Below are positions 1 through 8,803 of a DNA stretch of 64,000 bases, in pieces. The stretch is from contig NZ_CP094528.1 of NCBI RefSeq assembly GCF_022811705.1, positions 2,976,001 through 3,040,000 of the forward strand, given 5' to 3'. This DNA is from Agromyces larvae. Lineage in GTDB: Bacteria; Actinomycetota; Actinomycetes; Actinomycetales; Microbacteriaceae. The notes under the pieces were generated by a model. That model searched no databases, was not told the DNA's origin, and saw nothing but the letters and a program-made list of their open reading frames with translations. Both the position numbers and the translations under genes were made by a program. The number at the start of each line of letters is the position of its first letter. The first letter of the stretch is position 1.

Positions 1-167
1 GCCCACCAGCCGAACACGCCCAGGCCGAGCGCGGGGGAGTGGTCCTGGTTGAACGTGATCACCACGGCGGGCACGAGAGCGAGGATGCCTCGCACGACGG
101 GGACGACCCAGGAGCCGGCCGTGCTCGGCGCAGCGTCGTGGACCTCGGCCACCGGGACCTCTTTCAC
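1..167 (-). CDS. Small membrane protein, N-terminal part only
   Basis: The first 55 codons of a minus-strand gene run off the left edge. It starts at a GTG (167) and opens with a polar stretch (MKEVPVAEVHDAAP), then a hydrophobic segment (residues about 20-38) followed by TFNQDHSPALGLGVFGWW. That hydrophobic-then-FxxDHS-GL-VF pattern resembles small actinobacterial integral membrane proteins of DUF308 type that databases often mislabel as acyl-CoA synthetases. No Shine-Dalgarno sequence is visible, but a TAGGAT -10-like hexamer lies about 23 bases upstream on the coding strand, so a short leader is possible. The function is unknown and the start is uncertain. Confidence 0.5.
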   Translation of the reverse strand, partial: MKEVPVAEVHDAAPSTAGSWVVPVVRGILALVPAVVITFNQDHSPALGLGVFGWW

Positions 168-286
168 GTCAGGAGGGATACCGACCCATCCTACGCGCGG
201 GCTCGCTGGGAGGCGGCTGCGTCACGACCAGGCCGGCCGGTCCGTCGTCGAGTCGCGGGCGTGCGCCGAGCGTAGGAGTTGGCGGC

Positions 287-324
287 CGACACGCCGGAGG
301 CCGCGCCGCCCCGTCGGCGTGTCG
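287..324 (-). terminator. Hairpin after the monooxygenase/ABC operon
   Basis: Perfect 10-bp arms CGACACGCCG (287-296) and CGGCGTGTCG (315-324) enclose a GC-rich loop, just downstream of the minus-strand operon ending at 367. There is no clear U-tract. The same arm sequence recurs in the nested palindrome at 51435-51517, so this may be a repeat element used as a terminator. Confidence 0.5.
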
Positions 325-366
325 CCGCGCGAGTCCTACGAGATGCACCGGCGACGTGGCATCCGA

Positions 367-1728
367 TCAGCTCGCGAGCGCTCGCGACCCGGCCCGCTCG
401 CGCTCGTCCGCCTCGATCAGGTCGTGATGCGGCAGCCCGAGGTGATCGCGCAGCGTCGTGCCCTCGTACTCGTGCCGGAACAGTCCGCGACGGCGCAGTT
501 CGGGCACGACGTGGTCGACGAAGATCTCGGCACCCGACGGGAACGCGTCGGGCATGATGTTGAACCCGTCTCCGGCACCCGCCCGGAACCACTGCTCGAG
601 CGTGTCGGCGATCTGCTCGGGCGTGCCGACCGCGAGCCGGTGCCCGCTGCGGATGCGCTTCACGAGCTGACGCGGGGTCAGGTTCTCACGCCGCGCCAGG
701 CTGAGCTGCGCCTCGAGGAAGCCGTGGCTGGTGCGGAACGAGTCATCGGGCTTCGGGAACTTCTCCCACGGCAGCGGCGCGTCGAGGTCGAGCTCCCGCA
801 CGTCGACGCCGAGCCGCCCCGAGATCTGCGCGTACTCCTGTTCGAACGACAGGTGGGAGTCGAGTTCGTCCCAGCGTCGCTGCGCCTCCTCCTCGGTGGA
901 GCCGATCACGGTCGAGAGACCGGGCAGGATGCGCACATGGTTCGGATTGCGGCCGAAGGCCGCGGCGCGGGCTCGGATGTCACGGGCGAACGCGATGCCG
1001 TCCTCCAGCGTCGTCTGCGCCGTGAAGATCGCGTCAGCCCACCTCGCGCCCAGGTTCTTGCCGCCCTCGGATGCGCCGGCCTGCACGATCACCGGTCGGC
1101 CCTGCGGAGTGCGGGGCAGGGTTCCCGCACCCTCGACCGAGAAGAACTCGCCCGTGTGGCCGATGGGCTGCACCGCGTCGGGGCGGCGATCGATGAGCCC
1201 GTCGGGTCCGAGCCGAGTCGCATCGGGCGCCCAACTGCCCCACGCCTTCGTCACGACGTCGATGAACTCGTCGGCGCGACGGTAGCGGTCGGAGTGGAAC
1301 GCGGCGCCGTCCTGCCCGAAGTTGCGGGCCGCGGCATCGCCCGCGGTGGTGACCGCGTTCCAGCCAGCCCGCCCGCGACTGATGTGGTCGAGCGACGCGA
1401 TCCGGCGGGCCAGGTTGTAGGGATGGTTGTACGACGTCGAGGCGGTCGCGATCACCCCGATGCGCTCGGTCGCGGCCGCCACCGCGGTCAGCAGCACGAT
1501 CGGGTCGAGCTTGCCGCCGCCCGCTCGCCCGCCCTGATACGCCGGGCCGTCGGCCAGGAAGATGCCGTCGAGCGCGCCGCGCTCGGAGATCTTCGCGATG
1601 TTCACGAAGTAGTCGACATCGGTGGTCGCCGTCGGCGGCACCTCGTGGAGATGGGCTGCGGCGGCGTGCCCGCCGAGCCCGAGGATGTTCATCCCGAGGC
1701 TCATGCTGCGAGGTCGGTCTGCGGTCAT
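367..1728 (-). CDS. NtaA/SnaA/DszA-family FMN-dependent monooxygenase
   Basis: A 453-residue LLM-class (bacterial luciferase-like) flavin monooxygenase of the nitrilotriacetate/pristinamycin/dibenzothiophene-sulfone branch. The family hydroxylates or cleaves C-N or C-S bonds using FMNH2 supplied by a separate reductase; none is encoded nearby. Family landmarks visible are GLGGHAAAAH near the N-terminus, ISRGRAGWNAVTT (residues about 115-130), AARNFG, and PVIVQAGASEGGKNLGARWAD (middle), with the long C-terminal VDHVVPELRRRGLFR. Length is normal. Its ATG overlaps the stop of the upstream ATPase gene (ATGA, 1725-1728), making it the last gene of the importer operon. Linkage of a peptide-type importer with such an enzyme recalls the EDTA/NTA uptake-and-cleavage loci (EppABCD/EmoA). 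The substrate here is inferred only, perhaps an aminopolycarboxylate or organosulfur compound. Confidence 0.88.
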   Translation of the reverse strand: MTADRPRSMSLGMNILGLGGHAAAAHLHEVPPTATTDVDYFVNIAKISERGALDGIFLADGPAYQGGRAGGGKLDPIVLLTAVAAATERIGVIATASTSYNHPYNLARRIASLDHISRGRAGWNAVTTAGDAAARNFGQDGAAFHSDRYRRADEFIDVVTKAWGSWAPDATRLGPDGLIDRRPDAVQPIGHTGEFFSVEGAGTLPRTPQGRPVIVQAGASEGGKNLGARWADAIFTAQTTLEDGIAFARDIRARAAAFGRNPNHVRILPGLSTVIGSTEEEAQRRWDELDSHLSFEQEYAQISGRLGVDVRELDLDAPLPWEKFPKPDDSFRTSHGFLEAQLSLARRENLTPRQLVKRIRSGHRLAVGTPEQIADTLEQWFRAGAGDGFNIMPDAFPSGAEIFVDHVVPELRRRGLFRHEYEGTTLRDHLGLPHHDLIEADERERAGSRALAS

Positions 1729-3542
1729 CGTGGTGCGCCTTCCGTGGTGGTGGAGCTGGTGCGTCGGGCAGATGCAATGCTCGGAATCGCGTCGAGCAGG
1801 GCACGGGTGTACTGATGCGATGGACGGTGGAATACGGCGTCGGCCTCACCCGATTCGACGACGCGGCCGTCCTTCATGACGAGCACGCGGTCGGCGACGT
1901 GATGCACGACACCGAGGTCGTGCGAGATGAAGAGGTAAGCGACGCCGTACTCGCGCTGGATGTCCTCGAACAGGTCGAGGATCTGCGCCTGCACCGAGAC
2001 ATCCAGCGCGGAGACCGGCTCGTCGGCGACGATCACGTCCGGATCGACCGCGAGGGCGCGCGCGATCGCGACGCGTTGGCGCTGGCCGCCCGAGAGGTCG
2101 AGCGGCCGGCGTTCGAGGGTCGCGTGCTCGAGCCGCACCAGATCGAGCAGTTCGCGCTCCCGGGCGGTGCGCGCACCGCCTCGGATGCCGGCGACGCCGA
2201 GCGCTTCGTCGAGCACCTTGCGCACCGTGTAGCGCGGATCGAACGATCCGAGCGGGTCCTGCGACACCACCTGGATGCGTCGGCGGATCCTCGAGCGCTC
2301 AGCGCCGCCGAGATCCTGCCAACGCCGACCCGCGACGCGAACCTCTCCCTCGGTGGCGGTCTCGACGCCCAGCGCGATCCGCGCCACCGTGGTCTTCCCC
2401 GAACCGGACTCGCCGACGATCCCCAGCGTCTCGGCTCGTCCGAGTACGAAGGACACGTCGTCGACGACGGTGCGATCGATGCCGTCCGGTCCGCGGAATC
2501 GCTTCACCAGCCCGGATGCCTCGATCAGCAGGCCGCCGTCCGGCACCGAGTCGATCGCAGGCGATGGCGCCGTGGCATCCGCCTCGACCCGCCGCGCCGC
2601 CGACCGCCCGCGCGAGACGCCCGCGGGAGGTGAGTCGGGCGAGAGGCGCGAACCTCTCGAAGCGGCGGAAGGAATCGCAGCGAGCAGTCGCTTCGTGTAC
2701 TCGTGCTGCGGATCGTGAAGCACGGCCTCGGTGGTGCCGGCCTCGACGATCTCGCCGTCGCGCATGACGGCGATGCGGTCGGCGATGCTCGCGACGACCG
2801 CGAGATCGTGGCTCACGAGCAGCATCGCGCCGTCATCCGACTTGAGACGTCCGAGCAGGCGCAGAATCTGCGCGGCCACAGTCGCGTCGAGCGCGGTCGT
2901 CGGCTCGTCGGCGATGAGCACCTTCGGGGACGCGGCGATCGCCGAGGCGATCAACGCTCGCTGGCGAAGGCCCCCCGACAGTTCGTACGGATGCTGCCGT
3001 GCCCGCAGTTCGGGCTCGGGGACGCCGACCTCGGTGAGCAACTCCACGACCCGTTGTGCGCGCTCTTTGCGCGTCAACCGGGTGTGCAGCTCGAGCGTCT
3101 CGCCGATCTCCCGGCCGACGGGTCGCAATCCGTCGAGCGACGCCAGCGCGTCCTGCAGTACGAAGCCGATGCGCGAACCGCGGATGCCTCGCCAGCTCCG
3201 TTCCGAGAACTGACGGGCATCGACACCGTCGATCGCCAGCCGATCGGCGTGCACACGCGAACGCTCGCCGGCCAGGCCGACCAAGGAACGCGACGTGACC
3301 GACTTGCCCGAGCCCGACTCGCCGACGAGGGCGAGGCATTCACCTGGCGACACCTCGAGCGAGATTCCGCGTACGACACGGCGCCAGCCGTGGTCGTGGT
3401 GGTGGAAGGCCACCTCGAGACCCGACACCTCGATCACCGGTGTGGGCGGCCCGCCGCCGGCCGACGAGCCCTCACGGCTCTCACGTGCCGCGCCCGAGCC
3501 ATCCGCGCCCGGGGCCGGCCGTTCCAAGACCTCGATCGTCAT
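1725..3542 (-). CDS. Fused double-ATPase subunit of a peptide-type ABC importer (DppD-DppF fusion)
   Basis: A 605-residue protein carrying two complete nucleotide-binding domains of the Dpp/Opp type. The first has Walker A GESGSGKS (74-81), a slightly altered signature LSGGLRQR and Walker B VLIADEP. The second has GESGSGKT, canonical LSGGQRQR and VIVADEP. Each ends with the QYTRALLDAIPS/EYTKRLLAAIPS helix seen in oligopeptide ATPases. The frame is open further upstream, but ATG 3542 is chosen because it forms an ATGA overlap with the permease stop and begins MTIEVLERP. It powers uptake through the two permeases encoded upstream in the same operon. Confidence 0.9.
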   Translation of the reverse strand: MTIEVLERPAPGADGSGAARESREGSSAGGGPPTPVIEVSGLEVAFHHHDHGWRRVVRGISLEVSPGECLALVGESGSGKSVTSRSLVGLAGERSRVHADRLAIDGVDARQFSERSWRGIRGSRIGFVLQDALASLDGLRPVGREIGETLELHTRLTRKERAQRVVELLTEVGVPEPELRARQHPYELSGGLRQRALIASAIAASPKVLIADEPTTALDATVAAQILRLLGRLKSDDGAMLLVSHDLAVVASIADRIAVMRDGEIVEAGTTEAVLHDPQHEYTKRLLAAIPSAASRGSRLSPDSPPAGVSRGRSAARRVEADATAPSPAIDSVPDGGLLIEASGLVKRFRGPDGIDRTVVDDVSFVLGRAETLGIVGESGSGKTTVARIALGVETATEGEVRVAGRRWQDLGGAERSRIRRRIQVVSQDPLGSFDPRYTVRKVLDEALGVAGIRGGARTARERELLDLVRLEHATLERRPLDLSGGQRQRVAIARALAVDPDVIVADEPVSALDVSVQAQILDLFEDIQREYGVAYLFISHDLGVVHHVADRVLVMKDGRVVESGEADAVFHRPSHQYTRALLDAIPSIASARRTSSTTTEGAPR

Positions 3543-4417
3543 CCGAGGCCCCTCCCTTCGAGTCGCTGCTTGAGTTCCCGCCCGATCACGCCGACCGCGA
3601 GCACGGTGAGCGTCACCGCGAGCGAAGGCCAGAACACGAGGAGCGGGTCGTTGACGAGGAAGTTGCGAGCCGAGGCGATCATCGCGCCCCATTCGGCCTC
3701 CGGCGGCTGCGCCCCCAGGCCGAGGAAGCTCAGGCCGGCCCCCGCACCGATCGCACCGCCGATGCGCAGCGCGATCACCGGAATGAGCGGGCGGAAGGCG
3801 TTCGGGAACACGTGCCGCACGGCGATGAGCCCGCTGCCGATGCCGAGCGTGCGCGCGGCCTCGATGTACGGTGCGACGCGCACCTGATGCGACTGCGCCC
3901 GGATGATCCGGGCGTAGCTCGGGATGCTCGCGATGCCGACGGCGATGAGCGCGTTCATCGTGCCTCCGCCCGCGAGGGTGATCACGATCATCGCGAGCAG
4001 GATGTCCGGCACTGCGACCAGGCAGTCGACGAGACGCATGACGCTCGCGTCGGCCCAGCGCGGCCCGAGGCCGGCGAGGATGCCGAGCAGGCTGCCGCCC
4101 ACGACTCCGATGATCGTCGCCCCGAAGCCGATCGCGAGCGAGGCCGCCGCACCGTGGACGATGCGGCTGAACACATCACGTCCGGCGTCGTCGGTGCCGA
4201 ACCAGTGGTCGACGCTCGGCGGCGCGAGGATCGCCCGAAGGTCGACTTCGAGCGGGTCGTAGGGAGCGAAGACGGTGGGGAAGAGCGCCGCCGAGATGAT
4301 CAGAGCGAGGAACGCCGCCGAAGCGACGATGCTCGTACGCAACCAGAGCGGGCGCCGACGCGCTCGCGCGGGGGCCGCGACCGTCGCGTCGAGGACGGAT
4401 GTCGTTGCCGCGCTCAT
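3539..4417 (-). CDS. Peptide-type ABC importer permease (DppC-like)
   Basis: A 292-residue inner-membrane permease with about six hydrophobic segments. The DppC-type motif GTDDAGRDVFSRIVHGA lies in the first third, and the EAA loop for ATPase contact is EAARTLGIGSG followed by RHVFPN. The N-terminal 30 residues are Ala/Arg-rich and cytoplasmic. The frame stays open upstream, but ATG 4417 overlaps the DppB stop (ATGA) and precedes a normal DppC N-terminus. It pairs with the DppB-like permease to form the channel. Substrate unknown. Confidence 0.9.
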   Translation of the reverse strand: MSAATTSVLDATVAAPARARRRPLWLRTSIVASAAFLALIISAALFPTVFAPYDPLEVDLRAILAPPSVDHWFGTDDAGRDVFSRIVHGAAASLAIGFGATIIGVVGGSLLGILAGLGPRWADASVMRLVDCLVAVPDILLAMIVITLAGGGTMNALIAVGIASIPSYARIIRAQSHQVRVAPYIEAARTLGIGSGLIAVRHVFPNAFRPLIPVIALRIGGAIGAGAGLSFLGLGAQPPEAEWGAMIASARNFLVNDPLLVFWPSLAVTLTVLAVGVIGRELKQRLEGRGLG

Positions 4418-5454
4418 GCCGTCGCCAGCCTCGGGTCGATGACGGAGTACAGCACGTCGACGACGAGATTCACGACGACGAAGACGAGCGCCGCGAACAG
4501 GACGACGCCCAGCACGAGCGGCAAGTCCTGGTTCTGTACGGCGGCGAGCGCGAGCCGGCCGATGCCCTGACGGCTGAACACCGTCTCGACCAGCACCGCC
4601 CCGCCGAGCAGGTTCGCGATCACGAAGCCCGTCATCGTCGCGATGGGCACGAGCGAGTGGCGCAGCGCGTGACGGATCTTGACTGCGGTGACGCTCAGCC
4701 CGCGGGTGCGAGCGGTGAGGATGAAGGGCTGCTCGAGCACCTCGTCGAGTTCGGTGCGCATCACCTGGGCGAGCGTCGCAGCGATCGGCAGCGCGAGCGT
4801 GAGGACGGGAAGAACCAGCCGTTCGATGCCGTCGGTCCCTGAGGACGGGAAGATGGGGATCAGTGCGGCGAACAGGAAGAGCAGCAGGATGCCGAGCACG
4901 AAACCCGGAATGCTCGCGAGGAGGATGCCGGTGCCGGAGGCGAACCCGGTGAGCACCCGCCCGCGCTTCGCGGTCGCGAGGGCGACGACGATCGCGAGCA
5001 CGACCGACACGCCCGCGGCGGTGAAGGCCAGCACCACGGTCGGCCCGAGTTGGATGCCGATCGCGTCGGCCACCGGCATCCGCTGCTGGTAGGACGTGCC
5101 GAGGTCGCCCGAGAGCAGACGGCCGAAGTATCGGGCGTACTGCTCCCAGATCGGACGGTCGAACCCCCACTCGGCACGCACCTGCGCCAGCACCTCGGGC
5201 GTGGGGTTCGCCTCGCTGCCTCCGAGCAGCATGATCGCCGGGTCTCCCTTCGGCACGTGGAGTGCGAGGAAGGTCAGCGTCGCGGCGCCCCAGAGCACGA
5301 GGATGCCGCTCAGGACGCGTCGCCCGACGGTCAGGCCGAGCGCGCGGACCGTGCGGGTCACGCGGCCCCGCGCGATGCCTGCGGTCCACGACCGCGTCGG
5401 CGACTCGGGGGCGGCGGACACTTCCGCCGCCCCGTCGACAGTCGTCTCGGTCAT
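4414..5454 (-). CDS. Peptide-type ABC importer permease (DppB-like)
   Basis: A 346-residue permease. After a polar 35-residue N-terminus comes the first membrane span, then the family motif VPKGDPAIMLLGG with its periplasmic loop (WEQYARYFGRLLSGDLGTSY). The EAA-type loop TARTRGLSVTAVKIRHALRHS and FSRQGIGRLALAAVQNQDLP near the end are typical of DppB. ATG 5454 is chosen for its ATGA overlap with the binding-protein stop; an earlier ATG at 5538 would sit inside the upstream gene. It is transcribed with the binding protein, DppC and the double ATPase. Confidence 0.9.
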   Translation of the reverse strand: MTETTVDGAAEVSAAPESPTRSWTAGIARGRVTRTVRALGLTVGRRVLSGILVLWGAATLTFLALHVPKGDPAIMLLGGSEANPTPEVLAQVRAEWGFDRPIWEQYARYFGRLLSGDLGTSYQQRMPVADAIGIQLGPTVVLAFTAAGVSVVLAIVVALATAKRGRVLTGFASGTGILLASIPGFVLGILLLFLFAALIPIFPSSGTDGIERLVLPVLTLALPIAATLAQVMRTELDEVLEQPFILTARTRGLSVTAVKIRHALRHSLVPIATMTGFVIANLLGGAVLVETVFSRQGIGRLALAAVQNQDLPLVLGVVLFAALVFVVVNLVVDVLYSVIDPRLATA

Positions 5455-7145
5455 GGTTCGAGCCACGCGATCGTGAAGAGGGGCACACCGTGCGACGAGT
5501 CGGCGAGCACGCCATGGAGGTTGTCGTGCACGGCCCACGGCGTATAGAAGTCGTACAGCGGGATCGCCGGAACGAGTTCGGCGAGCCTCGCCTGCGCCTT
5601 GCCGTAGAGCTCGGCGAGCTCCTCGGTGTCGGTCGTCTGGCGCGCGTCGAGGAGGATTCCGTCGAGCTCAGCGTCGGTCAGTCGGGAAGTGTTCTGCCCG
5701 ATGCGCTCAGGTGAGGTGATCTCGCCGGATGCGTACACGATGTAGAGGGCGTCGGGGGTGTTCGTGTGCCACACACCCGTGCCGATGTCGTAGTCGCCGT
5801 TTCGGCGGCGCTCCTGCGCCTCGGCGCTCGGCAACTGGATGAGCTTCAGTTCGACACCCAGCTTCTTCAGTTCGGACTGGATGAGGTCGTTGAGCGAGCC
5901 AGGCGTGGCGGTCTCGGTGACGGGGAATTCGGCCGTGAGCCGCTGACCGTCCTTCGTTCGATACCCGTCGGCGTCGATCGTGCTCCAGCCCGCCTCGTCG
6001 AGCAGTTCGCCCGCGCGGTCGGGGTCGTACTCCCACGCCTCTTCGGCAGCGGGGTCGTAGTACTGCGTCGTCGGCGAGAGGAACGCGTGGCGCGGCTCGT
6101 ACTCACCGAACCCGACGGCCTCCGCAATGCCCTCGGAGTCGATGCCGAGCGCGAGCGCCTGCCGGACCTTCAGGTCGTCGAAGGGCGGGCGTGAGGTGTT
6201 GAGCGTGATGCGCTGCGGGTTCCCGATGCGCGAGATGTTGTGGTATTCGATAGACGAATCCGCCTCGATCGCCGCGGCGTTCTGCGGGGCGATGTTGTCG
6301 GTCGCGTCGAACTCACCGCTGACGAGCGAGCTGTACCGGACAGCGGGCTCGGTGATGAAGCTGATCTCGATGCGATCGAGGTAGGCGGGACCGTCATGGT
6401 TCAGATAGTCGGCCGACCAGTCGTAGTCGGCGCGCTTGGCGAACGTGACGCCCTCGCCCGGCGTGTACTTCTCGACGACGTACGGGCCGCTGCCGATCGG
6501 CTGCAGGCACGTCTGCTCGGGGTGCTCGGCGAGCTGTTTCGGCGAGATGAGACCGAGCCACCCTTGCGCGAGCACGTAGAGGAACGGGCTGTACGCGTAG
6601 TCGAGCTTCACTTCGAGCGTCTCGTCGTCGATCACACGAGTGGAGGCGATCGGGTCGATGTACGCGGCAGCCAGCGGGGACTTGGTCTCGGGAGCGGCCA
6701 TGTGATCGAAGTTCGCAACCACTGCTGCCGCGTCGAACGGCGTCCCGTCGCTGAAGGTCACGTCGTCGCGCAGGTGGAAGGTGTAGGTGCGTCCGTCCTC
6801 GGAGATGTCCCACGATTCCGCGAGCCACGGCGACGGGTTGCCGTCGGCGTCGAGGCTGACGAGGTTGTCGTAGATGATGCGGCCGAGGAGTTGCAGCTGC
6901 GCGGTCGAGACCTGGTGGCCGTCGAGGCACACCGGGTCGGATGACGTCGAGAGGCGCAGCGTGCCGCCGGCGACGGCGTTCGGGTCGTCCTCAGCGGGCG
7001 GGCGAGCGAGGTCGGTCTGCGAATCCGCGGTCGGCACCTCGTCCTGAGCGGGGCCGGCGCAACCGGCGAGCATCGCGGCGGCACCGACGAGGGCGACGCC
7101 GGCGAGGACGAGGCGGGCCCGCGGATGCTTCGATCGGAGGGTCAT
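5451..7145 (-). CDS. Solute-binding lipoprotein, family 5 (peptide/nickel type)
   Basis: A 564-residue extracellular binding protein. The N-terminus is a lipoprotein signal: positive MTLRSKHPRAR, a hydrophobic core and lipobox LAGC with the lipidated Cys at residue 29. The family-5 fold is shown by LAESWDISEDGRTYTFHLRDDVTFSDG and later IGSGPYVVEKY. The ATG at 7145 is taken because the signal peptide begins there; the frame is open to 7253. It is the first gene of the five-gene operon and presumably defines its substrate, which may not be a peptide given the monooxygenase at the operon's end. It is divergent from a MocR-like regulator across a 221-bp promoter region. Confidence 0.92.
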   Translation of the reverse strand: MTLRSKHPRARLVLAGVALVGAAAMLAGCAGPAQDEVPTADSQTDLARPPAEDDPNAVAGGTLRLSTSSDPVCLDGHQVSTAQLQLLGRIIYDNLVSLDADGNPSPWLAESWDISEDGRTYTFHLRDDVTFSDGTPFDAAAVVANFDHMAAPETKSPLAAAYIDPIASTRVIDDETLEVKLDYAYSPFLYVLAQGWLGLISPKQLAEHPEQTCLQPIGSGPYVVEKYTPGEGVTFAKRADYDWSADYLNHDGPAYLDRIEISFITEPAVRYSSLVSGEFDATDNIAPQNAAAIEADSSIEYHNISRIGNPQRITLNTSRPPFDDLKVRQALALGIDSEGIAEAVGFGEYEPRHAFLSPTTQYYDPAAEEAWEYDPDRAGELLDEAGWSTIDADGYRTKDGQRLTAEFPVTETATPGSLNDLIQSELKKLGVELKLIQLPSAEAQERRRNGDYDIGTGVWHTNTPDALYIVYASGEITSPERIGQNTSRLTDAELDGILLDARQTTDTEELAELYGKAQARLAELVPAIPLYDFYTPWAVHDNLHGVLADSSHGVPLFTIAWLEP

Positions 7146-7268
7146 GGTCTGCTTTCGGTTCTGGACCGCTCGGTGAGCGGTTGCTGTCGGTCGATGGCGG
7201 GGAATGCATCCGCCGTGACCGCAATGCTCCTCAGCAGACAAAACGGTCGTCAATCCGGGCCGGCGAAT

Positions 7269-7345
7269 ATGTTCTCCAATGTCTGCACATGACCTCGGAT
7301 TACATTGCGGTTATGTTCGGATATGCTCGTCCCTATTCTGAACAT
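7269..7345. promoter_or_regulatory. Candidate operator repeats between importer operon and regulator
   Basis: Within the 221-bp divergent intergenic region, ATGTTC occurs at 7269-7274 and 7313-7318, and its inverse GAACAT occurs at 7340-7345. Two direct copies plus one inverted copy is the site geometry reported for several MocR-family regulators, so this may be the binding region of the regulator starting at 7367. Inference only; no footprint data. Confidence 0.4.
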
Positions 7346-7366
7346 TCGTATGGGAAGGAGGAGCCG

Positions 7367-8803
7367 ATGGAGATCGCTACCGAGGGAACGCTCACGGCGC
7401 TCGACTTGGCGGAGCGGATCGGCGGCACCCGGTCCGAGGACATCCGCCGCACCATCGCCGACCTCATCACCTCGGGTGCCCTGCCGCCGGGCACCCGCCT
7501 GCCCACGATTCGCGATGTCGCCGCGGCGCTCGATACCAGCGTGGGCTCGGTCGCCGACGCGTGGACGGAGCTCAGGCGGCTCGGTCTGCTCGACACTCGG
7601 CGCCGGGGCGGCACGACGGTGTCGTCGCGCAGCGCCGAGACCCCCGACACCGCCGGACTCGCCCTGGGCGATACGGGAGTCGGCCGCTCGAGCGATCCCG
7701 ACGTCGCCGGGGCCTTCCTCCGACGCGACCGCATCGACCTCGGCCGTGCAAGCGCCGATCCCGCCTTCCTCCCCGACCCCACCGCGTTTCTCGTCGCCGC
7801 GATCGACACCACCGACGACTCCGGCAGCGACCTGATCACACCGGCTCTCCGTGCGGCAGTCGTCCCGGGGCTCTCCTTCACCCCCCAGGCCGTGGCAGCC
7901 GCGCCAGGCATGCACGCCGCGATGCACCTGGCCTACACCGCTCTCCTCCGACCCGGCGATGTCGTCGCCGTCGAGGATCCGACGTGCGTGCGGAACCTCG
8001 CCCTGCTCCGCGCCGCGGGCGCGCGGGTGGTCCCCATCGCCTCCGACGCGGATGGTCCGCTGCCCGAATCGGTCGCGGCGGCTCTCGAGCAGGGCCTGAC
8101 GATGCTGGCGTTCCAGCCGGTCGCCGCGGTTCCGCTCGGCGCTTCGCTCACCAGGCGTCGACGCGACGAACTCGCGGAGCTCATCGCGAATGCTCCGGCG
8201 CCGCCGTGGATCCTCGAGGAAGATCCCGCCGGGCCGCTCGGCGGCCGGCACCCCGGCGGTGGCACGACCAGGGGGGAGAGCCTCGGCGCAGTGCTGCCCG
8301 ACCGAGTGCTCAGGGTCGTGCACCTCGCGCGTGCGTTCGGTCCGCTGCTGCAGACCGCGGTCCTCGCGGGCGGGAGCACCGCCGTTCACGCCGTCGCCGA
8401 GGTGCAGCGGCTCGAAGGCGCACGGCCGAATCCACTCCTGCAGGACGCCCTCGCCGCGCTCATGCGGGACGCGTCGGCCGACGCCCTGATCATCGCCGCT
8501 GCCGAGACGTACGCCCGCCGTAACCGCGCCCTGCTCGACGCGCTCGCAGCACGGGGCATCTCCGCGCAGGGGGCGGGCGGGTTCTTCGCCTGGGTGCCGG
8601 TGGCCGACGAGCGCGATGCGTTGCTGCGGTTGGCCGAGCACGGCGTCTCGGCCAGCCCGGGCTCGCGGAGCACCTTCGGCGACCTGGCCCCGCACATCCG
8701 GGTCGCCACGACCAGGCTTCCCGACGATCCGCAACGCATCGCCGAGCTCGCCGACGCGGTCGCCGCTGCGGCCGCGCACACCCTCGCCACGGAGGACGAA
8801 TGA
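7367..8803 (+). CDS. GntR/MocR-type regulator with degenerate aminotransferase domain
   Basis: A 478-residue protein: a winged-helix GntR domain (about residues 10-80, with TLTALDLAERIG and PTIRDVAAALDTSVGSVADAW) followed by a fold-type-I aminotransferase-like domain. In functional MocR proteins the latter binds PLP through a lysine in a SFSKxLxPxLR motif. Here the aligned stretch reads HLARAFGPLLQ, so the lysine is Arg and the phosphate-binding Arg is Gln; the EDDYD motif has become EEDPA. PLP binding is therefore doubtful. Start ATG 7367 has the strong ribosome site GGAAGGAGGAG at 7353-7363. Its stop overlaps the next ATG (ATGA), although it is divergent from the importer operon it probably controls. 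Confidence 0.85.
   Translation: MEIATEGTLTALDLAERIGGTRSEDIRRTIADLITSGALPPGTRLPTIRDVAAALDTSVGSVADAWTELRRLGLLDTRRRGGTTVSSRSAETPDTAGLALGDTGVGRSSDPDVAGAFLRRDRIDLGRASADPAFLPDPTAFLVAAIDTTDDSGSDLITPALRAAVVPGLSFTPQAVAAAPGMHAAMHLAYTALLRPGDVVAVEDPTCVRNLALLRAAGARVVPIASDADGPLPESVAAALEQGLTMLAFQPVAAVPLGASLTRRRRDELAELIANAPAPPWILEEDPAGPLGGRHPGGGTTRGESLGAVLPDRVLRVVHLARAFGPLLQTAVLAGGSTAVHAVAEVQRLEGARPNPLLQDALAALMRDASADALIIAAAETYARRNRALLDALAARGISAQGAGGFFAWVPVADERDALLRLAEHGVSASPGSRSTFGDLAPHIRVATTRLPDDPQRIAELADAVAAAAAHTLATEDE

Noticed and set aside
49..1815. 588-codon plus-strand open frame opposite the monooxygenase
   Set aside because: Antisense shadow of a high-GC gene; composition dominated by Arg/Pro/Ala with no domain, while the minus-strand frame encodes a clear flavin monooxygenase.
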